A stretch of DNA of 64,000 nt, from assembly GCA_014323865.1 (NCBI GenBank), contig JACONG010000014.1:62001-126000 (forward strand). Direction: 5' to 3'. This stretch comes from Rhodospirillales bacterium. Lineage in GTDB: Bacteria > Pseudomonadota > Alphaproteobacteria > SP197. The notes below the pieces were generated by a model. That model ran no database searches. It worked only from the letters and a program-made list of their open reading frames with translations, and was not told the DNA's origin. Both the position numbers and the translations under genes were made by a program. Of this stretch, positions 34,861 to 47,284 are shown piece by piece (position 1 is the stretch's first letter; each line of letters begins with the position of its first letter).

Positions 34861-35337
34861 CTACTCCTCTGCCGACATCTGCGACTGGGTGTAGTTCTGG
34901 ATTCCCATCTTCTCGATCAGACCTATCTGGGTCTCAATCCAGTCCTCATGCTCCTCCTCGTCATCGAGGATGGACACCAGGAGTGATCGACTGACGTAGT
35001 CGCTCTTCTGCTCACAGAGAGCAATCGCTTCCCTTAGTTGGGGGATGGCTTCCTGCTCCAAAGCGAGGTCGCATGTCATGATCTCTTCAATGCTCTCGCC
35101 GATCCGCAAGCGGCCAAGGTCCTGCAGGTTGGGCAGTCCCTTGATGAGGAGGATGCGCTTGATCAGCGCATCGGCGTGCTCCATTTCCTCGATCGATTCC
35201 CTGTAGAGCTTTTGCGCAAGACAATCAAAGCCCCAGTCCTCGAGCATTCGGGAATGCAGGAAGTACTGGTTGATCGCGGTCAGCTCGTTCTTGAGTACAC
35301 CGTTCAGGTGCTTGATGATGTCCTTGTCGCCGTCCAT
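34861..35337 (-). CDS. bfr: Bacterioferritin
   Basis: A 24-subunit haem-containing iron store. The 158-residue protein begins MDGDKDIIKHLNGVLKNELT. Ferroxidase ligands fit: Glu18 in KNELTAINQYF, Glu and His in SIEEMEHADALIKRIL, and the second pair in DDEEEHEDWIETQ. The haem-axial Met is within IEEMEHAD. GLPNLQDLGRLRIGESIEE is the typical middle block. ATG 35337 removes 18 unconserved residues. It is convergent with bfd; the 117-base gap between them holds no clear terminator. Confidence 0.95.
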   Translation of the reverse strand: MDGDKDIIKHLNGVLKNELTAINQYFLHSRMLEDWGFDCLAQKLYRESIEEMEHADALIKRILLIKGLPNLQDLGRLRIGESIEEIMTCDLALEQEAIPQLREAIALCEQKSDYVSRSLLVSILDDEEEHEDWIETQIGLIEKMGIQNYTQSQMSAEE

Positions 35338-35460
35338 GTCACTCCGCCAAGTCGATGGGTTGAAAGAGGTGTGAATTTGGCTTTGTCGCAAGCGCGCCCA
35401 AAAGCCTCGGCCATTTTACACGAAAAGAGCCCGTGCGAATTGGTTTGTTTGCTTTTGGAT

Positions 35461-35489
35461 CGAATGATCGAACAAATCGATCATTCGAC
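35461..35489. repeat. Perfect 12-bp hairpin at the 3' end of the cytochrome pseudogene
   Basis: TCGAATGATCGA and TCGATCATTCGA flank ACAAA. The right arm covers the TGA (35484-35482) of the decayed cytochrome gene. The bfr start is 124 bases to the left, so it could also be an operator or terminator for either gene. No T run follows on either strand. Confidence 0.45.
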
Positions 35490-36864
35490 GGCGACTTCGC
35501 CCGTATCGGCGACCAGCAGCTTCCAGCCCCTGGCGGTGGTGCTGTCGAGGTTGGGTGGCCGGCCATGAAGTAGAGCCGATCGCGGTCTTCGCCCTGGGCC
35601 GTGCAGAAACGATGCTGCAGGTAGAAGAGGGAGGTGTCGCCTGGAGGTAGAGCTGAATGCGGACGGATGCCGGGGTGCTGCTCAAATCGTCGGCGGTAAC
35701 GCGATAGATCAGGCTGTCCATGCCATTGCCGTCGGCGTAGTCCGGATCGTCACCGACCGCCGTCGATGCCCATGTCCTTGTCGGCCCCGAGCGCGATGTC
35801 GCCGCGATCGCTCTCAGGTAGATAGCCGTGGGACAGGAGCCGGTCGTTCTTCACCTCGGTGCAGATCGACAGGAACGAGGTCGTCAACTGGCCGGCGGGT
35901 TCGGCGTCAAGGCCGCACTGCGGGCCGGGACCGTCACCGGGCGTGCTCACGAACTCCTGATAGATCTGGGCCTGGTCGACGATCTCGCGGCCGTGTAGTC
36001 GAGCGAATCAATCGCCTTGTTCACCATCATCGGATCGACGGTGCGGACTCCCATCACGTCGGGGAACTGCTGGCCCATTATCACCAGGAAGATGTTGAGC
36101 CCAAGGAGGTCGTGGCGGTCGAAGCTTTCGCGCTCGGGAATGTCGATCGCATAGGGGCCTGAGATGAACGCGGTCTCGGCCAAGGTCGAGTACTCCTGAA
36201 TGCTGGCGATCTTCGAGACCGTGGGCGAGCCGTCGTCGGTGACGCACGGCATGTGGCACTGCTGGCAGGTCTCGGGCGTCTTGCCCGCGCCGTGCAGCAG
36301 GTCGCCGTCGGGCGCATCGCTCGGTCACGGCGTGGCAGAGACGAACTCGCGGCTGAAGCTGCCGTATTCGTCTGTTGCGGCATGCTGGTCGATGTTGTAC
36401 TGGCGCTGGCCCATGAAGCCGTGACGGCCCAGACAGGTGTTCTCGACTAGGGCGACTTCGTCGCCGGGCGCGCGGTTCTCCTCCATCCGGGTGTGCATCT
36501 CGGGCGATTACCAGATCACGAACGGCGAATGTGTGCTGTTGTACTGCGAGTGCCAGGCGCTATCGATCAACATGGCGGTGAAGGGCCAGGCGGCGCGCAC
36601 CGTGATGGCGCGCACCCAGCCGGAATCGGTGTCGCGGTGGCACTAGTTGTCGAAATAGCGGGAGTAGATATTCTCGTAGGTGTCCAGCAACATGACGGCC
36701 GGATCGCGCATGGCGTCCTGAAGTTCGGCACAGACCGCGAAATCGATGACCGTGATCGGATCGGCGACCTCGGCCGGACAATCAGCCGCGAGTGCTGTGC
36801 CAGTATCCAAGTCGATGGCGGCCACAATATCTATCGTCAAACGAGTCACGGATCCGTGTATCAA
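35482..36864 (-). pseudogene. Multihaem c-type cytochrome-like gene, broken
   Basis: Read on the minus strand the pieces form one protein. They are ADPITVIDFAVCAELQDAMR with ENIYSRYFDN (stop TAG), CHRDTDSGWVRAITVRAAWP ... FVIW (TAA), HTRMEENRAPGDEVALVENT with CLGRHGFMGQRQYNIDQHAA (TGA), the haem site ETCQQCHMPCVTDDGSP, and, after frameshifts near 36000, 35750 and 35640, TEVKNDRLLSHGYLP, DGNGMDSLIYRVTADDL and FMAGHLNLDSTTARGWKLLV. One complete CxxCH remains and another is altered (CLGRH). At least three stops and three frame changes exclude function. The family is probably a respiratory or periplasmic cytochrome. Confidence 0.65.
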
Positions 36865-36945
36865 GCGCCTCCCTATGGTCCGCCATCCGTCCCGTGGTGG
36901 CGATGTGCCTCTCGCGTCAATAAGACAACGATCGGGTAAACAAGC

Positions 36946-38097
36946 CTAGATTTCGATCAGCTTGAGGCTTTCGCCGTCGGGTGCAAGTGCCAGCTTTCCG
37001 GCCTTCAGGCGGCGGGCGTCCTTGCCGAAAATCTCGTTGCGCCAGCCGTGTACTAGCGGGCTGTCGGGGTCGTCTTGAGCGGCGAACCGCTCGACCTCCG
37101 ACATGTTGGCGACGAGCCGTGGGGCGACGCCCTCCATCTCGCACTTGGCGCGCAACAGGGTTTTCATCAGGTCGACCAGCGCAGCGGGCGCAGCGGGCGG
37201 CGGCCGTTCGTTCATTTCCTTCTTCGGCAGGTCATCGTCCGACAACGCGAGCGCACGTCCGACGGCTGCCAGCATGCCCTTGCCGTTGTTGCTGCGGGCC
37301 ATGCCCTGGGGCACCAGCCGGATCGTATCCATCTCTTCCAACGATTTCGGCAGCTGCAGGGCGATCTGAACGAGAGCATCGTCCTTGATGATACGGTTAC
37401 GCGGGATATCCTTGGCCTGCGCGGTCTTCTCGCGCCATGCGGCGAGCTCGCGCAGGGCCGCCATCTGACGCGGCTTGCATCCCTTCATCTTGATCCGCTG
37501 CCAGACCTGATCGATGTCGACCCGATAGGTGTCGGCGCTGGTCAGCACCGCCATCTCCTCCTCGATCCAGGCAGTGCGGCCTTTCTTCTCCAAGGTCGCG
37601 GCGATCGACTCATAAACCGGGCGCAGGTGCGTGACGTCGGCCAGCGCATATTTGATCTGCTTGTCGGTCAGGGGGCGGCGGCACCAGTCGGTGAAACGCG
37701 AATCCTTGTCGACATGCTGGCCGATGACTTTGCGCACGATCGCCTCATAGCCGATCTGGTCGCCGAAGTCGCAGACCATGGCCGCCACCTGGGTGTCGAA
37801 CACCGGATGCGGCACGTGGCTGGTCATGTGAAAGAAGATTTCGAGGTCCTGGCGGGCAGCGTGGAAGACCTTCAACACGCTCTCGTCGGCCAGAAGATCG
37901 AAGAAAGGCTGGAGGTCAATCCCGTTGGTCCGCGGGTCGATCGCGGCGACCTCGTCCTTGCCGGCGATCTGGATCAGGCAGAGCTGGGACCAGTAGGTCC
38001 GCTCGCGCATGAATTCGGTGTCGATGGTGACATAGGGCTCATCGCGCAGCTGCGCGCACAGGGCGGCAACGTCGGCGGAATCGGTTAAAACAATCAT
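36946..38097 (-). CDS. rnd: Ribonuclease D
   Basis: A 3'-5' exonuclease of the DEDD family that matures tRNA 3' ends. The 383-residue protein has the motifs in order: Exo I VTIDTEFMRERTYWSQLCLI, Exo II KVFHAARQDLEIFFHM and Exo III KQIKYALADVTHLRPVYESI. HRDC-type domains follow (ELAAWREKTAQAKDIPRNRI). Length and start (MIVLTDSADVAALCAQLRDE) are normal. It is divergent from aspS, a common alphaproteobacterial arrangement. Confidence 0.93.
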   Translation of the reverse strand: MIVLTDSADVAALCAQLRDEPYVTIDTEFMRERTYWSQLCLIQIAGKDEVAAIDPRTNGIDLQPFFDLLADESVLKVFHAARQDLEIFFHMTSHVPHPVFDTQVAAMVCDFGDQIGYEAIVRKVIGQHVDKDSRFTDWCRRPLTDKQIKYALADVTHLRPVYESIAATLEKKGRTAWIEEEMAVLTSADTYRVDIDQVWQRIKMKGCKPRQMAALRELAAWREKTAQAKDIPRNRIIKDDALVQIALQLPKSLEEMDTIRLVPQGMARSNNGKGMLAAVGRALALSDDDLPKKEMNERPPPAAPAALVDLMKTLLRAKCEMEGVAPRLVANMSEVERFAAQDDPDSPLVHGWRNEIFGKDARRLKAGKLALAPDGESLKLIEI

Positions 38098-38246
38098 AAC
38101 CCCTCTCTCTACAGGGTTTTGATGACGAGTCTACAGTTCGACGTTGATGCTCGCTTGCATTCACTCGGCCCGGCCCCTGCCTGCCTTGACATTGGTGGGG
38201 CCAAGGCGTTGATTGCGCGCCTCGGTACAGGGCCGGGAAAACGACG

Positions 38247-40073
38247 ATGATTCCGGGCAATTCGACCATGCACCGCTACCGCACACACACCTGCGGCGAC
38301 CTTTGCCGCGACCACGTCGGCGAGATCGTTCGCCTGTCGGGCTGGGTTCACCGTAAGCGCGACCACGGCAACCTGCTGTTCGTCGACTTGCGCGACCATT
38401 ATGGCATGACGCAGTGCGTGATCGAAACCGACGGCGAACACTTCCCCGTGGTCGAGGCCGTGCGCAGCGAAAGCGTCGTGACGATCGAGGGCCCCGTCGT
38501 TGCCCGTACCGACGAGACAGTGAACCCCGACCTGCCGACGGGCCATGTCGAGGTCCGCATTCGTGCCTTCGATGTGCTGTCGGCAGCCGAGATCCTGCCC
38601 ATGCCGGTGTTCGGCGAGGTCGACTATCCTGAGGATATGCGCCTGCGCTACCGCTTCCTCGATCTCCGGCGCGAGCAGATGCAGAAGAACATCGTGCTGC
38701 GCTCGAAGGTCATCCACTCGATCCGCATGCGCATGGTTGAGGCCGGCTTCACCGAGTTCCAGACCCCGATCCTGACGGCCTCGAGTCCCGAAGGCGCGCG
38801 CGACTTCCTGGTGCCCAGCCGCCTGCATCCCGGCGAGTTCTACGCCTTGCCGCAGGCCCCGCAGCAGTTCAAGCAGCTGGTCATGGCCTCGGGCTTCGAC
38901 CGCTATTTCCAGATCGCACCCTGCTTCCGCGACGAGGATGCGCGCGCCGACCGTTCGCCTGGCGAGTTCTACCAGCTCGATGTCGAGATGAACTTCGTGA
39001 CCCAGGAGGACGTGCTTTCGACCATCGAACCGGTCATGCACGGCGTCTTTGAGGAATTCGCCGACCGGCCCGTCACGCCCATGCCGTTCCCGCGCATCGG
39101 CTTTGACGAGGCCATGCTGAAGTACGGCACCGACAAGCCCGATCTCCGCAACCCGGTTATCAACGCTGACGTCACGGCCACGTTCGCCGAGTCCGACTTC
39201 AAGATCTTCAGGAGTCAAATCGAGAAGGGTGCAGTGGCGTGCGCCATTCCGGCACCCGGTGCGGGCGGGCGGCCGCGCAGCTTCTTCGACAAGATGATCG
39301 GCTTCGCCCAGGACAACGGTGCGAAGGGTCTAGCCTACATCATCTTCGAGGATGGCGCTGGCAAGGGGCCGATCGCCAAGCTGATGAAGGACACAGAGCT
39401 CCAGCAGATCCGCGAGCTCGCGGGCGTGGGCGACGGCGATGCCGTTTTCTTCTCCTGCGCGGCCAAGGGTGAGGCCGAACGCATCGCCGGTCTCGTACGC
39501 ACCCGCGTCGGTACCGAACTCGGTCTGCTCGAGGAGAACGTCTATCGCTTCTGCTGGATCGTCGACTATCCGATGTACGAGTACGACGAGAAGGAAAAGC
39601 GCATCGACTTCAGCCACAACCCTTTCTCGATGCCCCAGGGCGGTCTTGAGGCGCTGGAGTCCAGGGACCCGCTCGAGATCCTCGCCTACCAGTACGACAT
39701 CGTCTGCAACGGCGTGGAGCTCTGCTCGGGTGCCATCCGGAACCACGAGCCTGACACCATGGTGAAGGCCTTCGAGATCGCGGGCTACACGGCCAAGGAC
39801 GTTGAGGAGCGCTTCGGCGCGCTGTTCAACGCCTTCCAGTACGGCACCCCGCCGCACGGCGGCTTGGCACCCGGCATCGACCGCATCGTCATGCTGCTCG
39901 CCGACGAGCACAACATCCGCCAGATCACGCTGTTCCCCATGAACCAGCAGGCCCAGGACCTGATGATGGGCGCACCCGGCGAAGCCGCCACCCACCATCT
40001 GCACGAACTCCATCTCCGCATGTCTGCCGAAGCCGAACAGCGCCTCAAGGACAAGGCCGCAGGCGAGGGCTGA
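38247..40073 (+). CDS. aspS: Aspartyl-tRNA synthetase
   Basis: Charges tRNA-Asp, and possibly tRNA-Asn if non-discriminating. About 600 residues: an N-terminal OB-fold ([20 protein letters not shown]), the class II catalytic core (motif 2 in [31 protein letters not shown]), the bacterial GAD insertion, and motif 3 [20 protein letters not shown]. Two starts are possible: ATG 38247, which has a GGGA site, and ATG 38268 ([12 protein letters not shown]), which matches homologues better. Both keep the full domain. Confidence 0.96.
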   Translation: MIPGNSTMHRYRTHTCGDLCRDHVGEIVRLSGWVHRKRDHGNLLFVDLRDHYGMTQCVIETDGEHFPVVEAVRSESVVTIEGPVVARTDETVNPDLPTGHVEVRIRAFDVLSAAEILPMPVFGEVDYPEDMRLRYRFLDLRREQMQKNIVLRSKVIHSIRMRMVEAGFTEFQTPILTASSPEGARDFLVPSRLHPGEFYALPQAPQQFKQLVMASGFDRYFQIAPCFRDEDARADRSPGEFYQLDVEMNFVTQEDVLSTIEPVMHGVFEEFADRPVTPMPFPRIGFDEAMLKYGTDKPDLRNPVINADVTATFAESDFKIFRSQIEKGAVACAIPAPGAGGRPRSFFDKMIGFAQDNGAKGLAYIIFEDGAGKGPIAKLMKDTELQQIRELAGVGDGDAVFFSCAAKGEAERIAGLVRTRVGTELGLLEENVYRFCWIVDYPMYEYDEKEKRIDFSHNPFSMPQGGLEALESRDPLEILAYQYDIVCNGVELCSGAIRNHEPDTMVKAFEIAGYTAKDVEERFGALFNAFQYGTPPHGGLAPGIDRIVMLLADEHNIRQITLFPMNQQAQDLMMGAPGEAATHHLHELHLRMSAEAEQRLKDKAAGEG

Positions 40074-40084
40074 CCGCACGAACC

Positions 40085-40300
40085 TTCCCTCGCCCTACTT
40101 GGGAGAGGGATGCGGAGCCTTGGCGAGAAACGAGCCTAGGTGGAGCTGGGTGAGGGGGAACTGACCTGATCAGGCGCGCCAGCCACTGCGTCATCCCGGC
40201 CGAACAACGCGAGAGTCAGGATATCGGTCCGCGATGATCAGAAGGTGGTGCGCTGCCGGAATACCGGATTGGTGCGGCTGTGCCGCTTGTCCTGGATGAC
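40085..40300. repeat. Intergenic repeat block between aspS and panB
   Basis: This gap of about 230 bases has no gene. It begins with CTTGGGAGAGGGATGCGGAG and GGTGAGGGGGA, related to the element at 29930-30045. It continues with a GTCATCCCGGCC ... CCTGGATGACA pair (about 40171-40303), whose ends are inverted copies of the dispersed element type also seen after ndk. The genes on both sides converge here. Confidence 0.45.
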
Positions 40301-40305
40301 ACGAT

Positions 40306-41184
40306 TCAGGTGCCGAAGGCCGGTTTCTTCTTGCGCTGCTTGAAGGTGTGCTCAGGCCCGGGGAAGCGGCGGTGCCTCACGTCGTCGGCGTAGGCGATGA
40401 CGGCCTCTTCCATGAGCTTGCCAAGTTCGGCGTAACGTTTGACGAACTTCGGTTTGAACGTGTCGAACATGCCGGTCATGTCCTCGGTGACAAGGATCTG
40501 GCCGTCGCAGGCGGCCGAGGCGCCGATGCCGATGGTGGAGACCGGGCACTTTTCGGTCAGCTCGGCCGCCACGGTCTCGACCACACCCTCGACGACGATG
40601 GCGAAGGCACCGGCCTCGGCGATCGCCTGGGCGTCCTTGATGATGCTCCGGCGGGCGGTGTCGGAATGACCCTTGGACTTGAACTGGCCCGCCGACTTCA
40701 CCTTCTGCGGCATCAGCCCGACATGGCCCATCACCGGGATGCCGCGCTTCACGGCTGCTTCAACGGTGCCCCCGAGACCTGCGCCGCCTTCCATTTTCAC
40801 GGCATCGCAGCCGGTCGCGTCCATCACGCGCCAGGCGTTGTCGAGCGCGCGGTCGCGGTTGTGTTCATAGGTGCCGAAGGGCATGTCGACGATGACGATC
40901 GTGTTCTTGGCCGCCTGGGCGACGGCGTAACCGTGGCGGATCATGGTGTCGAGGTCGATCGTGCGTGTGGTTTCCATGCCGTAAAGCACCATAGCGAGCG
41001 AATCGCCGACCAGCATGAAGTCGACATGGCGGTCGAGGCAGCGCGCGGTGGGCGCGGTGTAGGCCGTCAACCCCACGATGGGTTTGCCGCCCTTGGGCCC
41101 CAGCAGTTCGTGGTGCGCCAAGCCGGAGATCAGACGCGCCGAGCACCGGCGGTCGCCCTTACTTTTCTCGGTCCACAGCGACAT
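40306..41184 (-). CDS. panB: 3-methyl-2-oxobutanoate hydroxymethyltransferase
   Basis: First committed step of pantothenate synthesis, giving ketopantoate. The 292-residue protein contains KPIVGLTAYTAPTARCLDRH, VDFMLVGDSLAMVLYGMETT, GCDAVKMEGGAGLGGTVEAA and VMGHVGLMPQKV, plus GIGASAACDGQILVTEDMTG. Its ATG at 41184 lies inside the 3' end of panC (26-base overlap), so the two are coupled. The first 20 residues, which read across panC, are not typical; a slightly later start cannot be excluded. Confidence 0.94.
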   Translation of the reverse strand: MSLWTEKSKGDRRCSARLISGLAHHELLGPKGGKPIVGLTAYTAPTARCLDRHVDFMLVGDSLAMVLYGMETTRTIDLDTMIRHGYAVAQAAKNTIVIVDMPFGTYEHNRDRALDNAWRVMDATGCDAVKMEGGAGLGGTVEAAVKRGIPVMGHVGLMPQKVKSAGQFKSKGHSDTARRSIIKDAQAIAEAGAFAIVVEGVVETVAAELTEKCPVSTIGIGASAACDGQILVTEDMTGMFDTFKPKFVKRYAELGKLMEEAVIAYADDVRHRRFPGPEHTFKQRKKKPAFGT

Positions 41185-42004
41185 TGTCGATCAGCCGTGT
41201 TGTGTTGAGGCGCACCGCCGCCAGCAGGCGACCCGCACCGTCCCCCGATTCAAGCGGGGTCAGCGTAGCCGCATCGCGCAGGGTGAGATAGTCCACCCGA
41301 TCGAAGTTGCCTTCAAGTGTCTGCCGTCCCGCCGACAGCGCGACATCGACAGGCGTGCCCGCCCGGACCGCCGCCGCGGTTTCGATCAGCGTGGCATGAA
41401 GGGCAGGGGCCCGGGCACGATCTTCGTCGCTCAGATAGGCATTGCGCGACGACATTGCGAGCCCGTCGGCCTCCCGCACCGTCTCAACGCCTACAATCTG
41501 CGTCCTGAGATCAAGATCGCGCGCGAGCTGCGTGACAACGATGAGCTGCTGGTAGTCCTTCTGGCCGAACACCGCGATGTCGGCCTCGGCCTGGATCAGC
41601 AGCTTGGCGACCACCGTGGCGACGCCGGTGAAGAACCCGTGGCGATGGTCGGCCTCCAATCCCTCGGCCGGGCCTGCCATGCTGATCTGGGTCGCGAAGC
41701 CCTCGGCATACATTGCCGCCGCATCCGGCGCATAGAGCAGGTCGAGGCCGGCCTCGCGGAACAGTGTGGTATCGCTCGCCTCGTCGCGCGGGTAACGGTC
41801 GAGGTCCTCGCCCTCGGCAAACTGCCGCGGATTGACGAAGAGGCTCGCCACGACCCGGTCGGCGCGGCTCCGGGCCAGCGCCACGAGTGCCAGGTGGCCC
41901 GCGTGCAGCGCGCCCATGGTCGGCACCAGCGCCACGGTGGCACCCTCGCGGCGCCAAGCGTCGGTCATCTGTCTCAGGTCGTTGACGGTGCGTACGGTGC
42001 GCAT
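41159..42004 (-). CDS. panC: Pantoate-beta-alanine ligase
   Basis: Joins pantoate and beta-alanine with ATP to give pantothenate. The 281-residue form from ATG 42004 begins MRTVRTVNDLRQMTDAWRRE; a start at 42016 adds four residues. The HIGH-like ATP motif is VPTMGALHAGHLALV, followed by SLFVNPRQFAEGEDLDRYPR, AVFGQKDYQQL and the KMSKS-like AMSSRNAYLS. It pairs with panB. Upstream lies the AT-richer scar at 42110-42980. Confidence 0.94.
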   Translation of the reverse strand: MRTVRTVNDLRQMTDAWRREGATVALVPTMGALHAGHLALVALARSRADRVVASLFVNPRQFAEGEDLDRYPRDEASDTTLFREAGLDLLYAPDAAAMYAEGFATQISMAGPAEGLEADHRHGFFTGVATVVAKLLIQAEADIAVFGQKDYQQLIVVTQLARDLDLRTQIVGVETVREADGLAMSSRNAYLSDEDRARAPALHATLIETAAAVRAGTPVDVALSAGRQTLEGNFDRVDYLTLRDAATLTPLESGDGAGRLLAAVRLNTTRLIDNVAVDREK

Positions 42005-42122
42005 GAGCCAGTCCATTCTGCGACCATTGTGCAGTGCGGCATAGAATTTCGCAATCGCAGCAACACGACAACACTGGCGACCGATCATCCGTCCCTGTAG
42101 CGTTCCCATACAGGAGGACGGC

Positions 42123-42194
42123 CATGCGCTTCGAACAGTTGAAGACCTGCCTGCGGCTGCTTGCCGAGAGGGTGATGCTGCGGTTTGTGAATTA
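42123..42194 (+). other. Very short ORF with strong ribosome-binding site, probably a truncated gene start
   Basis: ATG 42123 behind AGGAGGACGGCC encodes 23 residues (MRFEQLKTCLRLLAERVMLR then FVN). The ribosome-binding site is better than most in the window, which suggests a real gene start, but the frame ends where the AT-richer segment begins. I think it is the 5' end of a gene cut off by an insertion or deletion; a small peptide is the alternative. Confidence 0.3.
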
Positions 42195-42270
42195 GAGGGT
42201 GGGAGGATCGATCTTTGGCTCTAGTAGGTTTGTGCACACACCTGGCGCATAACTCTGAGTTCCATTTCTC

Positions 42271-42294
42271 ATCGATCTTGACGTCAAGATTGAT
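42271..42294. promoter_or_regulatory. Palindrome upstream of the methyltransferase remnant
   Basis: ATCTTGACGTCAAGAT (42275-42290) is a perfect 16-base palindrome. It extends to 24 bases (ATCGATCTTGAC / GTCAAGATTGAT) with one mismatch. It lies 26 bases before the methyltransferase ATG and could have been the operator of that gene or a controller site of a restriction-modification unit. Confidence 0.35.
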
Positions 42295-42319
42295 ATCCTC
42301 GCAGGTAGCGAGGAAACGG

Positions 42320-42823
42320 ATGGCCAAACAGTGACTAGGAGTCGTTCGAGACTCAATCATCTCATATCTTGCGGAACTAGGTCGTGATGCGTCGATCGCC
42401 GAGATCACTGCTGCCGCTGGTCAGTGCCTCGGAGATGTTTCTGCTTCGTCCGTACGTTCCTATCTCAGACTCAACGTGCCTGATTTGTTCGAGCGTACTA
42501 GCAGAGGCAGATACAGACTCGTCAACGTTGAAAACAGTCTAAACGGAGACGGGACTCAGGAAACCTACAGTTTCCCATCGGTCGCAAATGGAGACGCTCA
42601 GCTCTATGCGGCCGATTGCTTCGATTGGTTAGCGAACCGCGAAGCAAGCTCATTTCATGCTATCGTGACGGATCCGCCTTACGGATTGGTTGAATATACA
42701 GACAAGGAGAAAGCTAAGCTGAGAAATGGCAAAGATGGAGTCTGGAGGATTCCTCGATCCTTTGACGGCCATAAGCGTTGTCCGCGACACACAACTCGTA
42801 GAGCAAGGAAAAATGGAGATTAA
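42320..42823 (+). pseudogene. DNA methyltransferase, broken and truncated
   Basis: ATG 42320 (after GAGGAAACGG) reads MAKQ and then TGA; the same frame continues LGVVRDSIISYLAELGRDAS, LRLNVPDLFERTSRGRYRLV (a winged-helix-like N-terminal domain) and LYAADCFDWLANREASSFHA. The catalytic motif IV DPPYGLVEYTDKEKAKLRNG marks an amino-methyltransferase (N6-adenine or N4-cytosine). After SFDGHKR the frame goes wrong and ends at 42823, so the SAM-binding half is lost. Base composition is visibly richer in A+T than its surroundings, which suggests horizontal origin. No restriction enzyme gene remains. Confidence 0.7.
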
Positions 42824-42980
42824 ACTGTTCTGCGTTGACTGGCTATCGTACAAACATGTAGGGCAACCTATCGCTTTAGTAAGCTTATCTTTACTTTAGA
42901 ACTTGTTGTTGGCGAATACAAGAACTGCATCCGATTAAGTTGAACAAATCTACCTTTGCACATTCCTAAAGTATATCTCC

Positions 42981-43006
42981 AAAAAAGTGAGCGCGATTGC
43001 TCGCGC
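42981..43006 (-). terminator. Rho-independent terminator of nrdJ
   Basis: On the minus strand GCGCGA, loop GCAA, TCGCGC (43006-42991) is followed by TCACTTTTTT (to 42981). It is a GC-rich stem with a T run, 87 bases past the nrdJ stop. The rest of 42824-43092 is AT-rich and shows no gene. Confidence 0.75.
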
Positions 43007-43092
43007 CCCAAGTCAGGGAGAACACACCATAAGCTGGCGACCGGCCCGCGGATACAGGCTTGGGCCACCCACGTCTGCAACGGTTGAGCGGG

Positions 43093-46740
<3,648 letters not shown>

Positions 46741-47284
46741 TGCCCCTGTCCCCATATCGTTCTGCGACCTCAGGCAAGGGTCGCTGTGTGTTTCAACGAA
46801 CGCGGCAAGGGACCCGGATTTGTTCTTCCAGTGGTTGAGCCCACGAAATCTACTATGTCGTGGCTCACCTGACCCAGCCCGCTACTGCTTGAGTATGGTG
46901 GCGAAACGATGGCGGGCGGTCAAGCAGATTTTGGGGTCACATTATCCACACATACAAGATGCTGTGTCGCTGTGACAATTTCACGACTTACAATCATGAC
47001 CTTAACGAGAGGTGTGGATGCATGGCGGAAAGCACTTTGATTTCATCCTTTTGCAGCGGCAAGTTTATTGTTTGAAGGACTCCAAACTCGGCGATGAAAT
47101 TCTTGAGACCGCTCGACAGACGCTCTCGACTCGGGGCAGAAGAACCCTGTAGATAGCCGCGGAATTTGTTTTGGCTGCAGTTTTTCGGTCGCCGTCCGAT
47201 CATCGGATCTGGACGTTCCGGCACCGCAAAAGGCAAGATGGGCTGGGCCAACGATTCGAGGGCAGCACAGTAGCGCGGGGCTTC
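46741..47284. other. 544-base intergenic region: nrdJ leader and divergent upstream of NDUFA12
   Basis: No protein gene is supported here. For nrdJ (minus) it holds a GCGACC / GGTCGC hairpin (46764-46784) 24 bases before the ATG, a larger stem-loop at 46833-46869 (TGAGCCCACGA against TCGTGGCTCA), and the DnaA box at 46942-46950. I see no convincing full B12 riboswitch, though part of 46860-46885 resembles its B12 box loosely. The right half (47020-47284) has no motif I recognise. Confidence 0.5.
46942..46950. promoter_or_regulatory. Consensus DnaA box upstream of nrdJ
   Basis: TTATCCACA matches the high-affinity DnaA box exactly. On the minus strand it overlaps GATAAT, a candidate -10 element about 200 bases before the nrdJ ATG. 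A weaker copy TGTGGATGC is at 47013-47021. DnaA control of ribonucleotide reductase is known for E. coli nrdAB; extension to this gene is inference. Confidence 0.45.

Noticed and set aside
46741-47000. Cobalamin riboswitch upstream of nrdJ
   Set aside because: Only a loose match to the B12 box is visible and the other conserved elements are not in order, so it is not called as a feature.
46942-47021. Replication origin suggested by DnaA boxes
   Set aside because: One perfect and one weak box, with no AT-rich unwinding region or box cluster; a regulatory site is more likely.
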